43,990 nucleotides of DNA from Candidatus Latescibacterota bacterium (GCA_022822565.1 JAJEAX010000280.1:1-43990); one strand, 5' to 3'. Positions 26,533-36,042 are shown, counted from the stretch's first letter. Numbers and translations: made by a program. The notes: generated from the sequence alone by a model not told the origin.

Positions 26533-29500
26533 ATGAGCTTGAAGCATTTCTTCCGCATATCCCCCACGCAGCAACACACCCTGCTCCAATTGTCACAGCA
26601 ACACATCTCTGCACACATTCAAAATATTGAAACCGAATACTGTTTCAACGTACAAACGGACAGTCCACTTTCTGCCGACCAGCAAAACCGGCTCACCTAT
26701 CTTCTATCTGAAACCTTTGAAGCAGATCGGTTTGCAGAGCAATCCTTTCTTACGGGACCTGGTACGATCCTCGAAGTGGGGCCGCGCATGAATTTTTCCA
26801 CAGCATGGTCCACAAATGCCACGGCAATATGCCACGCCTGCGGTCTCACGCAAATTTCGCGCATTGAACGGTCGCGGCGCTACCTCATTGAGCCAACCCT
26901 GAGCCTGGATCAGCAAAATATCTTTTTGGCCCTCGTTCACGACCGCATGACCGAATGCCTGTATTCCCACCCCCTCACCTCCTTTGACTCCGACGCAAAA
27001 CCAGAACCCGTATCCGAGATTCCCCTCATAGAAGAAGGCCGCCGCGCCCTTGAAAAAATCAATCGCACCCTGGGCCTGGCATTCGACGAATGGGATCTCA
27101 ATTATTACACAGACCTCTTCCTCGATCAGATCGGACGCAATCCCACCAATGTCGAATGCTTTGACATTGCCCAATCCAACAGCGAACATTGCAGACACTG
27201 GTTTTTTAAAGGCCGCCTTATCATCGACGGCGAAGAGATGCCCGACCACCTCATCGCCATGATCCAATCGACACTCAAAGCCAACCCCAACAACAGCACT
27301 ATAGCCTTCAAAGACAATTCCAGTGCCATCCGGGGGTATCCAATACGGACTATTGTTCCCACCACTATCGGCAGTCCCTCTCCATTTGCATTCTCAGACC
27401 GCACCTGCGACATCATCTTCACAGCAGAAACGCACAACTTCCCATCGGGTGTTGCTCCTTTTCCCGGTGCAGAAACAGGCACGGGCGGACGCATCCGAGA
27501 CGTGCAGGCCACAGGTCGCGGCGCACTCGTGATAGCGGGTACAGCGGCGTATTGCGTGGGCAATTTGTATATTCCCGGATACGACCTGCCCTGGGAAAAT
27601 CCAGATTTTCAATATCCCGATAACCTCGCCACCCCCTTGCAAATCGCAGTTGAAGCCAGCAATGGGGCTTCGGATTACGGCAATAAATTCGGCGAACCTC
27701 TTATACAGGGCTACACGCGATCCTATGGTATGCGCCTGCCCAATGGAGAACGCAGAGAATGGATTAAACCCATTATGTTCAGCGGCGGAATCGGTCAAAT
27801 GGACGCGCGTCATACAAATAAAGAGAAGCCCGAACCCCAAATGCTCGTCACCAAAATTGGCGGGCCAGCCTATCGCATTGGCATGGGGGGTGGCGCTGCT
27901 TCGAGCATGGTACAGGGCGAAAATGAAGCCGAACTCGACTTCAACGCCGTGCAGCGAGGCGACGCAGAAATGGAACAAAAACTCAATCGCGTGATCCGCG
28001 CCTGTGTCGAACTCGGCGATCAAAACCCCATTGTCAGCATCCACGACCAGGGCGCGGGTGGCAACTGCAATGTCCTGAAAGAAATTGTTGAGCCTGCGGG
28101 TGCCCGCATCGATATTCGCGCCGTGCCCGTTGGAGATGAAACCCTATCTGTGCTCGAAATATGGGGCGCTGAATATCAGGAAAATAATGCTCTGCTCATC
28201 CGTCCCGAACACGCCCACCTTTTTGACGCCCTCTGCAAACGCGAAAAGGTCATCTATGCTTTTGTCGGCGAAGTGACCGGCGATGGGCAGGTGGTAGTCT
28301 TCGACAGCAAAGACAATACCACCCCCGTTGACCTCGATCTGGAAAAGGTTCTCGGCGATATGCCGCAAAAGCCATTCAAACTCGACCGATTTCCCATCCG
28401 CACAGCACCGCTCACCCTTCCCGATAATCTGACCGTTGAAAAAGCACTCGACCGCGTGCTTCGCCTCGTCTCTGTGGGTTCCAAACGCTTTCTCACCAAC
28501 AAAGTTGACCGCTGTGTAACCGGGCTTGTCGCACAACAGCAATGCGTGGGACCGCTTCAGCTAACAGCAGCAGATGTCGCTGTCATTGCACAAAGCCATT
28601 TTAGCACGACTGGCGCCGCCACCGCCATTGGCGAACAACCCATTAAAGGTCTCATCGATCCTGCGGCGATGGGACGCCTGTGCGTGGGCGAAATGCTCAC
28701 CAATATCGCCTGGGCACGCCTGAGTGCTATCGAAGACATCAAGTGCTCTGGCAACTGGATGTGGGCGGCCAAATTGCCCGGAGAAGGCGCGGCACTCTAC
28801 GATGCAGCCCGCGCCCTCACAGATATTCTGCTCGAATTGGGTATTGCTATAGATGGCGGCAAAGACAGCCTCTCGATGGCTGCGATCGCGCCGGGAGATA
28901 ATGGCGACGAAACCGTCAAAACACCCGGCACACTTGTCATATCGGGCTATGTCACCTGCCCCGACATCACGCAGACCGTCACGCCCGACTTAAAACACCC
29001 CGACGAAGGCATCGTACTTTACGTCGATCTCGGCGCAGATAAACATCGCCTCGGCGGGTCTTCTCTCGCCCATGTGTACGAGCAACTCGGCGACGCGTCG
29101 CCAGATGTAGATGATCCCGCCCTGCTCAAACGCGCGATTGGCGCACTCCAATCCTGCATCGCAAAAAACTATATCGCCTCGGGACACGACCGCAGCGACG
29201 GCGGCCTCATCACCGCGCTTTTGGAAATGGCTTTTGCCGGCAACTGTGGTATTCAGATCGATCTTCAAACCCGCGCCAATGCGATACCCGCGCTCTTTTC
29301 TGAAGAACTCGGCCTCGTCTTTGAAGTGCATCCCAAAAATCTGATGATCGTGCGAGAAATTTTTGAAAAAGTCGCCGTGCCCATCCAGACCATTGGAAAA
29401 GTAACCTCCAATCCCGATATCCAGATTTCTGTCAACAATCAGCGCGTCCTCAAAAGTCCCATGCCCGAATTGCGCGACTTATGGGAAGCTACGAGTTTCC

Positions 29501-30429
29501 AGCTCGAACGCCGGCAAACCAATCCATCCTGTGTCGCGCAAGAAGAGACTTCCCTGTACGCGCGCACAGGTCCCAAATTTACCGCGCCCTTCGCGCCAAT
29601 GCCCACGTCGCCCGCCATCCTCAATGCCAGTCGCAAACCCGCAGTCGCCATCGTGCGCGAAGAAGGCAGCAATGGAGATCGCGAAATGACCTCTGCATTT
29701 TTCGCAGCGGGCTTTGAACCCTGGGATGTGACCACGAGTGATCTCTTATCTGGCACCATCGCACTCGACCATCGGTTCAGAGGCGTTGTATTTGTGGGCG
29801 GATTCAGCTATGCCGATGTGCTCGACTCGGCCAAAGGATGGGCTGGCGTGATTCGCTTCAACGACGGTCTTCGCGCCCAGTTCGATGCCTTCTACAACCG
29901 TCCCGATACTTTCAGCCTCGGCGTATGCAATGGCTGCCAACTCATGGCCTTGCTCGGCTGGGTTCCATTCCCCAGCCTTGCCAATGCGGCACAACCCCGA
30001 TTTATTCGAAACGAATCCGCGCGTTTTGAATCCCGCTTTTCCACCGTGCAAATTCAGGACAGTCCAGCGATTATGTTCAAAAACATGGCTGGCGCATCCC
30101 TCGGTGTGTGGGTCGCACACGGCGAAGGCCGCGCATTTTTTCCCCGTGCAGACGTACTCGACCGCGTCTTATGCGAAAATCTCTCTCCCGTGCGCTATGT
30201 CGATGACAATAATACCGCAACCGAAGCCTATCCCTTTAACCCAAACGGTTCCCCGCACGGTATTGCCGGTCTTTGCTCTCCCGATGGTCGCCACCTCGCC
30301 ATGATGCCCCATCCCGAACGCACCTTTCTCAAGTGGCAATGGGGCTATATGCCAACGGACTGGAAGCGCGATCTTCAAGCCTCTCCGTGGCTTCAAATAT
30401 TCCAGAACGCCCGCGAGTGGTGCGAATAA
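26533..30429 (+). CDS. purL: Phosphoribosylformylglycinamidine synthase, single-chain
   Basis: Fourth step of purine synthesis: FGAR plus glutamine to FGAM. The 1298-aa protein is the large single-chain form, as in Gammaproteobacteria and eukaryotes, with synthetase and glutaminase fused. Visible are NFSTAWSTNATAICHACGL near residue 78, AQSNSEHCRHWFFKG, ETHNFPSGVAPFPGAETGTG, DQGAGGNCNVLKEI, a second half-domain with GKDSLSMAA, and the class I amidotransferase with GVCNGCQLMALLGW (nucleophile Cys) and HPERTFLKW. ATG 26533 has GAGG just upstream. No truncation seen; no separate purS or purQ is needed. Confidence 0.96.
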   Translation: MSLKHFFRISPTQQHTLLQLSQQHISAHIQNIETEYCFNVQTDSPLSADQQNRLTYLLSETFEADRFAEQSFLTGPGTILEVGPRMNFSTAWSTNATAICHACGLTQISRIERSRRYLIEPTLSLDQQNIFLALVHDRMTECLYSHPLTSFDSDAKPEPVSEIPLIEEGRRALEKINRTLGLAFDEWDLNYYTDLFLDQIGRNPTNVECFDIAQSNSEHCRHWFFKGRLIIDGEEMPDHLIAMIQSTLKANPNNSTIAFKDNSSAIRGYPIRTIVPTTIGSPSPFAFSDRTCDIIFTAETHNFPSGVAPFPGAETGTGGRIRDVQATGRGALVIAGTAAYCVGNLYIPGYDLPWENPDFQYPDNLATPLQIAVEASNGASDYGNKFGEPLIQGYTRSYGMRLPNGERREWIKPIMFSGGIGQMDARHTNKEKPEPQMLVTKIGGPAYRIGMGGGAASSMVQGENEAELDFNAVQRGDAEMEQKLNRVIRACVELGDQNPIVSIHDQGAGGNCNVLKEIVEPAGARIDIRAVPVGDETLSVLEIWGAEYQENNALLIRPEHAHLFDALCKREKVIYAFVGEVTGDGQVVVFDSKDNTTPVDLDLEKVLGDMPQKPFKLDRFPIRTAPLTLPDNLTVEKALDRVLRLVSVGSKRFLTNKVDRCVTGLVAQQQCVGPLQLTAADVAVIAQSHFSTTGAATAIGEQPIKGLIDPAAMGRLCVGEMLTNIAWARLSAIEDIKCSGNWMWAAKLPGEGAALYDAARALTDILLELGIAIDGGKDSLSMAAIAPGDNGDETVKTPGTLVISGYVTCPDITQTVTPDLKHPDEGIVLYVDLGADKHRLGGSSLAHVYEQLGDASPDVDDPALLKRAIGALQSCIAKNYIASGHDRSDGGLITALLEMAFAGNCGIQIDLQTRANAIPALFSEELGLVFEVHPKNLMIVREIFEKVAVPIQTIGKVTSNPDIQISVNNQRVLKSPMPELRDLWEATSFQLERRQTNPSCVAQEETSLYARTGPKFTAPFAPMPTSPAILNASRKPAVAIVREEGSNGDREMTSAFFAAGFEPWDVTTSDLLSGTIALDHRFRGVVFVGGFSYADVLDSAKGWAGVIRFNDGLRAQFDAFYNRPDTFSLGVCNGCQLMALLGWVPFPSLANAAQPRFIRNESARFESRFSTVQIQDSPAIMFKNMAGASLGVWVAHGEGRAFFPRADVLDRVLCENLSPVRYVDDNNTATEAYPFNPNGSPHGIAGLCSPDGRHLAMMPHPERTFLKWQWGYMPTDWKRDLQASPWLQIFQNAREWCE

Positions 30430-30456
30430 TCTCTATCTCCCCTATTGGAGGTTTTT

Positions 30457-32133
30457 ATGCAGACCAACTACGACGTCAACATGCAGTTAGACGCAAAAGT
30501 GCCCATGCGAGATGGTATCAATCTCTCGGCCGACATCTACCTGCCTCGAGCACGCGGCAAATTTCCCACTGTGCTCATGCGAACGCCTTATGACAACAAC
30601 GCCGACAACATGGTAGAAAAAGCCCGGCGACTCGCCAACAATGGCTATGCCTGTGTTATTCAGGACTGTCGCGGACGGTGGGACTCAGAAGGGGAATATT
30701 ACGCCTTTCGGGAAGGTGAAGACGGGTATGACACTCAGGAATGGATCGGCAAACAGGAATGGTGCAATGGCAAAATCGGGATGGCCGGCAGTTCCTATGG
30801 CGGCACGGTCCAGTGGCGCAGCGCGCCATATCGCAGCCAGTACCTCAAATGCATCACACCCCGCGTTATATGCGCGGACTATTACTCTGGCCTGGTCCAC
30901 CCCGGCGGTGCTTTCCAACTCAATGTCCTGATGACCTGGGGCATGCGCACCAACGCCCGCACTGCACAAACCATTGAGTTCCACAACTGGACCGAAGCCT
31001 TCCGCGCACTGCCCCTCATAGAAATGGACGAGCGGGCAGGCCGCAACCTGAATTTCTGGAAAGACTGGGTCGATCACGATGCCTACGACGACTATTGGGA
31101 ACAATTCAACGACGAAACCAAATGGGGTGAAATTGCCGTCCCCGCGTTCAACATGGGCGGTTGGTACGATCTTTACGCGGCACAGACCTTCACCAACTTC
31201 AACGGCTTGCGCCTGCACGGTCGCACCGAAGAAGCCAAAAAGAGCAAACTCATCGTCGGACCCTGGCCACATTCTCTCAGCCTATCGCCCAAAACAGGTG
31301 ACATTGACTTTGGCGCACCGTCAATGGTCGATCTGGAAAGCCTCGAACAGCGCTGGTTCGACCACTGGCTCAAAGGCGTTGACAACGGCATTGTGGATGA
31401 ACCGCCTCTGCGCCTCTTCATCATGGGTATCAACCAGTGGCGCGACGAGTGCGAATGGCCGCTTGCGAGAACCCAATGGCAAAAATGGCACCTGCACTCG
31501 GGCGGCAGTGCCAATACGCTACTCGGCAACGGCACGCTCTCCACAGCATCACCGGAGGACGAATCACCCGACCACTACACCTATCACCCGCACTATCCCG
31601 TCCCGACAATGGGCGGCAACAACTGTTGTTCACCCCACATCGTACCATGGGGACCCTATGACCAGCGTCCCATAGAAATGCGGAACGACGTACTCTGTTA
31701 CACCAGCGATCCCCTCGAAACACCTCTGGAGGTCACGGGTCCCATCAAAGCCGTCATCTACGCCGCTACCGACTGTACAGACACGGACTGGACCGCCAAG
31801 CTCGTCGATGTATCGCCCACTGGATATGCTATGAACCTCTGCGATGGCATCTTGCGGGCGCGCTTTCGGGAAAGTCTCACCAATCCCACCTTACTCAACC
31901 CCGGCAACGTCTATGCATATCAAATTGATCTCGGCGTAACCGGAAACGTCTTCAAAAAAGGCCACCGTATCCGCCTTGAAATATCTTCTTCCAACTTTCC
32001 CCGGTTCGACCGCAATCTCAATACAGGCGGCTCTTTGGGCCGTGAGACCGAGATGCGCCAGGCCCATCAAACCGTCCATCACTCAAACGCATACCCATCC
32101 CACATCACGCTACCCGTCATTCCCACGACATAG
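30457..32133 (+). CDS. CocE/NonD-family hydrolase
   Basis: The 558-aa alpha/beta hydrolase resembles the X-prolyl dipeptidyl-peptidase/cocaine esterase family. ATG 30457 has TGGAGG at 6-nt spacing; the track start 30445 lies within the Shine-Dalgarno region. It shows VPMRDGINLSADIYLPR, the strand YACVIQDCRGRWDSEGEY, the nucleophile elbow GMAGSSYGGTVQW, a helical cap, AFNMGGWYDLYAAQTF with a likely catalytic Asp, GPWPHSLS with the histidine, and a C-terminal jelly-roll domain. No signal peptide, so probably cytoplasmic. Substrate unknown: ester or amide. It is followed by a sulfatase after 14 nt. Confidence 0.9.
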   Translation: MQTNYDVNMQLDAKVPMRDGINLSADIYLPRARGKFPTVLMRTPYDNNADNMVEKARRLANNGYACVIQDCRGRWDSEGEYYAFREGEDGYDTQEWIGKQEWCNGKIGMAGSSYGGTVQWRSAPYRSQYLKCITPRVICADYYSGLVHPGGAFQLNVLMTWGMRTNARTAQTIEFHNWTEAFRALPLIEMDERAGRNLNFWKDWVDHDAYDDYWEQFNDETKWGEIAVPAFNMGGWYDLYAAQTFTNFNGLRLHGRTEEAKKSKLIVGPWPHSLSLSPKTGDIDFGAPSMVDLESLEQRWFDHWLKGVDNGIVDEPPLRLFIMGINQWRDECEWPLARTQWQKWHLHSGGSANTLLGNGTLSTASPEDESPDHYTYHPHYPVPTMGGNNCCSPHIVPWGPYDQRPIEMRNDVLCYTSDPLETPLEVTGPIKAVIYAATDCTDTDWTAKLVDVSPTGYAMNLCDGILRARFRESLTNPTLLNPGNVYAYQIDLGVTGNVFKKGHRIRLEISSSNFPRFDRNLNTGGSLGRETEMRQAHQTVHHSNAYPSHITLPVIPTT

Positions 32134-32147
32134 CAGCGGAGCATAAT

Positions 32148-33593
32148 ATGTCAGATTCTCGACCAAATATCCTGCTCATCATGACCGACCAGCAACGCGG
32201 CGACTGCATAGGTCTCGATCCTGTTAGTCCCCCGTGTCTGCAAACACCCAACCTGGACTGGCTTGCCCGCACGGGCACGCACTTTCACCGCGGATACTCC
32301 GAGTGCCCCAGTTGCATACCCGCCCGCCGCTGCCTGATGACCGGCACGGCACCCGCAGCAAATGGCGTTGTCGGATTTAAAAGTGCCCAATGGAACCCGC
32401 CTCACACCCTCGCTGGCGAATTGTCCAGGGCGGGGTATCAAACAGAAATGATCGGCAAACTCCACCTGAACCCCAAACGCAAGCGCTATGGTTTCGACCA
32501 CATGCAACTGGCCGACGCCACACGGGGCGACCACAACGAGTATGTCGAATGGCTACAGCAATACCACAACCGGAATGAAGTACATCCCGGCATGGCCCAC
32601 GGTATTTCCTCCAATGGATGGATTGGTCGCCCACACCACTTGCCCGAAGAACAGATGCACACCTTCTGGTGTATCGACAGGGCAATGGATTTTCTCCAAA
32701 AACGCGATCCCACGGCCCCTTTTTTTCTCAACATATCCCTTATCGACCCCCATCCCCCGCTTACCCCGCCAGCCCTCTATTACGACCGCTATGTCCAGCG
32801 CAACTTGCCCGATCCCGTCATCGGAGACTGGGCACCCAAATACGACGGTTCCCAAAAGGGTCTCGATCCCAATGCATGGCAAATTAGCCTCGACGAACAC
32901 GACATGCACTGTTCGCGTGCGGCCTATTACGGTATGATTAACTTCATAGACGACCAGATCGGCCGCCTCATCCAATATGCCGGTGGTCTCAACAACTGCC
33001 TGACCATCTTCACATCCGACCACGGCGAAATGCTGGGCGACCACAACCTCTTTCGCAAAACCTGGCCTTATGAAGCGTCTGCTCGCATTCCATTCCTCAT
33101 GCGCGCGCCAAAAAACTGGGGATATCCCGAAGAAATAACTTGCAAAAGCCCCGTCGGCATCCAGGACATCATGCCCACCATCCTCGATGCAGCAGGCATC
33201 GACATTCCCGATACCTGCACGGGCACAAGCCTCCTGCCCATTATGCAAGACGATACCGATCGCGCGCGGGAATTTCTACACGGAGAACACGCTGGCTGCT
33301 ATGCCTACGACCACGGCAACCACTATGTCACTGATGGGCACCACAAATACATCTGGTATTCTCAAACGGGCGAAGAACACCTTTTCAACCTGGACGAAGA
33401 CCCCCATGAAATGCGCGACATCACGCGTGATCCCGAAGCTGAAACGAGAATACAACCCTGGCGAAATCGTCTCATCGAATTTCTCAAAGACCGTCCAGAA
33501 GGTTTTACCGATGGTACGCGTTTAATCCCCGGCCAGCCCCACGAAGAACTCCTGCCGGACTACACTCCCGAAGCGACTTACCCGTATTTGTGA
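32148..33593 (+). CDS. Sulfatase (alkaline phosphatase superfamily)
   Basis: The 481-aa type I sulfatase has PNILLIMTDQQRGDCIG (metal-binding Asp pair), the formylglycine site CIPARRCLMTG (C-x-P-x-R form), a middle part with DPHPPLTPPALYYDRY, and TSDHGEMLGDHNLFRKTWPY. The C-terminus has HLFNLDEDPHEMRDITRDP. Activity needs conversion of the CIPAR cysteine to formylglycine by FGE or anSME, not seen in this window. No signal peptide is present. It is the last gene of the plus-strand series; no clear terminator follows. The substrate cannot be read from sequence. Confidence 0.92.
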   Translation: MSDSRPNILLIMTDQQRGDCIGLDPVSPPCLQTPNLDWLARTGTHFHRGYSECPSCIPARRCLMTGTAPAANGVVGFKSAQWNPPHTLAGELSRAGYQTEMIGKLHLNPKRKRYGFDHMQLADATRGDHNEYVEWLQQYHNRNEVHPGMAHGISSNGWIGRPHHLPEEQMHTFWCIDRAMDFLQKRDPTAPFFLNISLIDPHPPLTPPALYYDRYVQRNLPDPVIGDWAPKYDGSQKGLDPNAWQISLDEHDMHCSRAAYYGMINFIDDQIGRLIQYAGGLNNCLTIFTSDHGEMLGDHNLFRKTWPYEASARIPFLMRAPKNWGYPEEITCKSPVGIQDIMPTILDAAGIDIPDTCTGTSLLPIMQDDTDRAREFLHGEHAGCYAYDHGNHYVTDGHHKYIWYSQTGEEHLFNLDEDPHEMRDITRDPEAETRIQPWRNRLIEFLKDRPEGFTDGTRLIPGQPHEELLPDYTPEATYPYL

Positions 33594-33714
33594 GGTACAT
33601 ATCTTTCACGACATCATTGCCGCCATTGACGATTTGCAACGCCTGAAGCAGTTGCATCGTGCGGCGGTCCAGGTCTCCAGTCTTGAGGCATTTGAGCAAG
33701 CGTTGGATACGTGA
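33592..33714 (+). pseudogene. Short orphan reading frame after the sulfatase
   Basis: Downstream of the sulfatase stop, a frame without ATG reads HDIIAAIDDLQRLKQLHRAA and continues to TGA at 33712-33714, with helix-like composition. A competing antisense ORF (505-744 of kb 33) also looks moderately protein-like. It may be the 3' remnant of a deleted gene. Very uncertain. Confidence 0.2.
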
Positions 33715-33784
33715 CGCGATTTCCTCTAAAAAACGCCCCAGCATCGTTGTGCCGAGGCATTTAATAATTAGGAAAAAAGATGCT

Positions 33785-33838
33785 GTAGGAGCGGCATCCC
33801 TGCCGCGATCAAGGTCGGGAAAGGGATTTCCCTCCTAC
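33785..33838. repeat. Cloverleaf-like intergenic repeat (REP-like)
   Basis: An outer stem GTAGGA (33785-33790) / TCCTAC (33833-33838) encloses two perfect hairpins: GCGGCA-TCCC-TGCCGC (33791-33806) and GGGAAA-GGGA-TTTCCC (33817-33832). The GTAGGAGCGGC...GCCGCGA layout resembles bacterial REP-type palindromes. Only one copy lies in the window. The remainder of 33594-33871 is without a confident gene. Confidence 0.6.
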
Positions 33839-33871
33839 GCGACTGCAAGAACCTAAATAATTACCCCCACT

Positions 33872-34087
33872 TTATTGCTCAAAACCGGTGTACACATACA
33901 TCTTATCATCAGCCTCATCAAGCACATAGAATCGGTTGTTGGCATACGTGATACCTGCCGGATTACCGTTGAAAGCATACAGATCGAAGGGCGAGGTTGG
34001 TGTGCTTGTTGTTGGCGTCCCACCACCATCGCCACCGCCCGAAGAACTGGTCTCAAACTCCGCTACGTAAATCTCATCGTCGATCAT
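33872..34087 (-). CDS. Short secreted-protein C-terminus, probably a fragment
   Basis: The 71-aa ORF starts at an ATG that overlaps the LRR protein's stop (TAATG). It has an acidic start (MIDDEIYVAEFE), a Ser/Gly/Thr linker, and a terminal beta-propeller-like unit, PAGITYANNRFYVLDEADDK followed by MYVYTG. Such units normally occur in tandem in secreted proteins, so one alone suggests the tail of a larger gene now reduced, or a piece detached from the LRR gene. It has no signal peptide. Its translation could be coupled. Confidence 0.35.
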   Translation of the reverse strand: MIDDEIYVAEFETSSSGGGDGGGTPTTSTPTSPFDLYAFNGNPAGITYANNRFYVLDEADDKMYVYTGFEQ

Positions 34088-36042
34088 TAGCGCACACTAA
34101 CCCCTCTACTCCGAAGAGTTGGAATATGCACGTTGCGTGATGTGGCACTCAGTGGGTTGTTTCTCACATCAACCCTGTCTCCACTGCCCAATCCCGTGTT
34201 TGCGACCAGAGGTGCGATATCCGAGATGCTGTTGTCGGAAAGATCCAGGTCTGTCAGGTTGGTCAAGGAAGATAGTGCAGATATATCCGAGATGCTGTTG
34301 CCGTCAAGATACAGAAAGTCCAGATTGGTCAAATTAGATAGTGCAGATATATCCGAGATGCTGTTGCCGGAAAGAGATAGAAAGTCCAAGTTGGTCAAAT
34401 TAGATAGTGCAGACACATCCGAGATGCTGTTGTCGTCAAGACTCAGACTGGTCAGACCGGTCAAGCCCGCCAGCGCAGACACATCCGAGATGCGGTTGTT
34501 GTAAAGAATCAGGTCTGTCAGGTTGGTCAAATTAGATAGTGCAGACACATCTGAGATGCTGTTGCCGGAAAGCCACAGCTCTGTCAGACTGGTCAAATTC
34601 GCATTCGCCAGCCCAGACACATCTGAGATGCTGTTGTTGGAAAGCCACAGCTCTGTCAGACTGGTCAAATTCGCATTCGCCAGCCCAGACACATCCGAAA
34701 GGCTGTTGTAGGCAAGATCTAACTCTGTCAGGCTGGTCAAATTCGCCAGTGCAGACACATCCGATATGTTGTTTTCGTAAAGATACAGCACTGTCAGACT
34801 GGTCGCAAACTCAAGCCCGGTCAAGTCGCTGATGTTTGCATCATATGCCTCAAGGCGCGTCAAGGTCGCCATCTCTGCCCTCGTAATCGCCGCACCACTC
34901 GCCTTGCCCAGACTATCCGCAATCACCGCACGCAGGTTTGCATCTGGAATGGTAACTGACGTACTGCCGCCATCACTGCTATCACCGCCGCAGTTGACAA
35001 CGCCCGATTTGTTCGCAATCCCCTGCAGCCACGTCTGGAACGCGGCGTCTGTCGGTGCACACAACTGCGTGTTACGCAGATCCAGCAATCTCAAGTTAGT
35101 GAGGTTGACCAAAGACGTCGGCAACTCACCCGACAAAGCGGTGTTGCTGGAAAGCTCCAGAATTTCCAGGTTGGAAAGGTTGCCGATCCAAGTCGGTATC
35201 GCGCCGCTCAACTGGTTGTCGTAAAGATACAGAAATTTCAGGTTGGAAAGGTTGCCGATCCAGGTTGGGATTGCGCCGCTCAACCGCATACTTCTGAGTT
35301 CCAGACTTTCCAGTTTCGAGAGGTTGTCAAGCTCGGCTGGCACTGAACCGCTCCACGGATTCCCCCCCAAACTCAACCAAGTCAGATTGGAAAGGCTACC
35401 GATCCAAGTCGGTATCGGTCCATTCAACCGATTATTGCTGAGTCTCAGATTTGTCAGGTTGGTGAGTTGCCTCAGCTCAGAAGGTATAGCCCCGCTTAGC
35501 TGGTTGTTGCCGAGATCGAGCTTGCTGGTCAGGTTGGTGAGTTGTCCCAGTTCGGATGGTATAGCCCCACTTAGCTGGTTGTTGTAGAGATGCAGTCTTG
35601 TAAGTTTAGACAGGTTGCCCAACGCCGAAGGTATCTGTCCACGCAATTGGTTACCGGGCAGGTACAAATCAACAACCCGTCCGTTTTCGTCGGTGGTCAC
35701 GCCGTGCCATTCGCCCAGCGGCCTGTCGCTGAGCCAGTTCGCCTTATTCGTCCAGTTCGGCCCATTCGTCGCGTTATACAGTGCCTCCAGCGCATCCCGA
35801 TCCGACGAAGAAGCTGCATTAACGGTTACGGTCACCGCCGGGGAGCAGTTGTTGTCTGTATCGCTCTCCCCGCTGACGCTCTCAACACACGCACCGTAGT
35901 AGTAGGTCTCCGCACTTGACGGCGCAGTCAAACTGAGTGACTGGACACTCCTGCCCGAAGAAGGCAGGATACCTACCGAGGAACTATCTACCTGTCTGTC
36001 GCTTGAAGATATAGTCGCATCAACAGATTGATAGTAGCGCAA
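34087..36042 (-). CDS. C-terminal half of giant LRR protein, separated by a frameshift
   Basis: This 651-aa ORF is not an independent gene. Its open frame extends upstream past its first Met to the break near 36124 and matches the CARDB repeat begun in ORF 36114..40670. From the N-terminus it holds the rest of the third CARDB module (LRYYQSVDATISSSDRQ), the cap DRDALEALYNATNGPNW, plant-type LRRs (LSGAIPSELGQLTNLT), the short LCAPTDAAFQTWLQG cap, then ANLRAVIADSLGKASG and about ten internalin-type LRRs of 22 residues (ISDVSALSNLTNLTDL). It ends RSRGVSVR. With the missing base restored the whole protein is 2194 aa. Confidence 0.8.
   Translation of the reverse strand: MRYYQSVDATISSSDRQVDSSSVGILPSSGRSVQSLSLTAPSSAETYYYGACVESVSGESDTDNNCSPAVTVTVNAASSSDRDALEALYNATNGPNWTNKANWLSDRPLGEWHGVTTDENGRVVDLYLPGNQLRGQIPSALGNLSKLTRLHLYNNQLSGAIPSELGQLTNLTSKLDLGNNQLSGAIPSELRQLTNLTNLRLSNNRLNGPIPTWIGSLSNLTWLSLGGNPWSGSVPAELDNLSKLESLELRSMRLSGAIPTWIGNLSNLKFLYLYDNQLSGAIPTWIGNLSNLEILELSSNTALSGELPTSLVNLTNLRLLDLRNTQLCAPTDAAFQTWLQGIANKSGVVNCGGDSSDGGSTSVTIPDANLRAVIADSLGKASGAAITRAEMATLTRLEAYDANISDLTGLEFATSLTVLYLYENNISDVSALANLTSLTELDLAYNSLSDVSGLANANLTSLTELWLSNNSISDVSGLANANLTSLTELWLSGNSISDVSALSNLTNLTDLILYNNRISDVSALAGLTGLTSLSLDDNSISDVSALSNLTNLDFLSLSGNSISDISALSNLTNLDFLYLDGNSISDISALSSLTNLTDLDLSDNSISDIAPLVANTGLGSGDRVDVRNNPLSATSRNVHIPTLRSRGVSVR
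34190..35610 (-). repeat. LRR-coding tandem repeats, C-terminal half
   Basis: Direct repeats of about 66 nt (34190-34830, SDVSALSNLTNL type) and about 72 nt (35100-35610, LSGAIPSELG type) encode leucine-rich repeats. They are in-frame coding repeats on the minus strand. Confidence 0.9.

Noticed and set aside
27394-28044. 216-aa minus-strand ORF opposite purL
   Set aside because: Antisense of the conserved PurL synthetase domain, with no motif of its own.
34190-35610. Regular repeats that could look like a CRISPR array
   Set aside because: The 66- and 72-nt units have no unique spacers, stay in frame and encode leucine-rich repeats; no cas genes are present.
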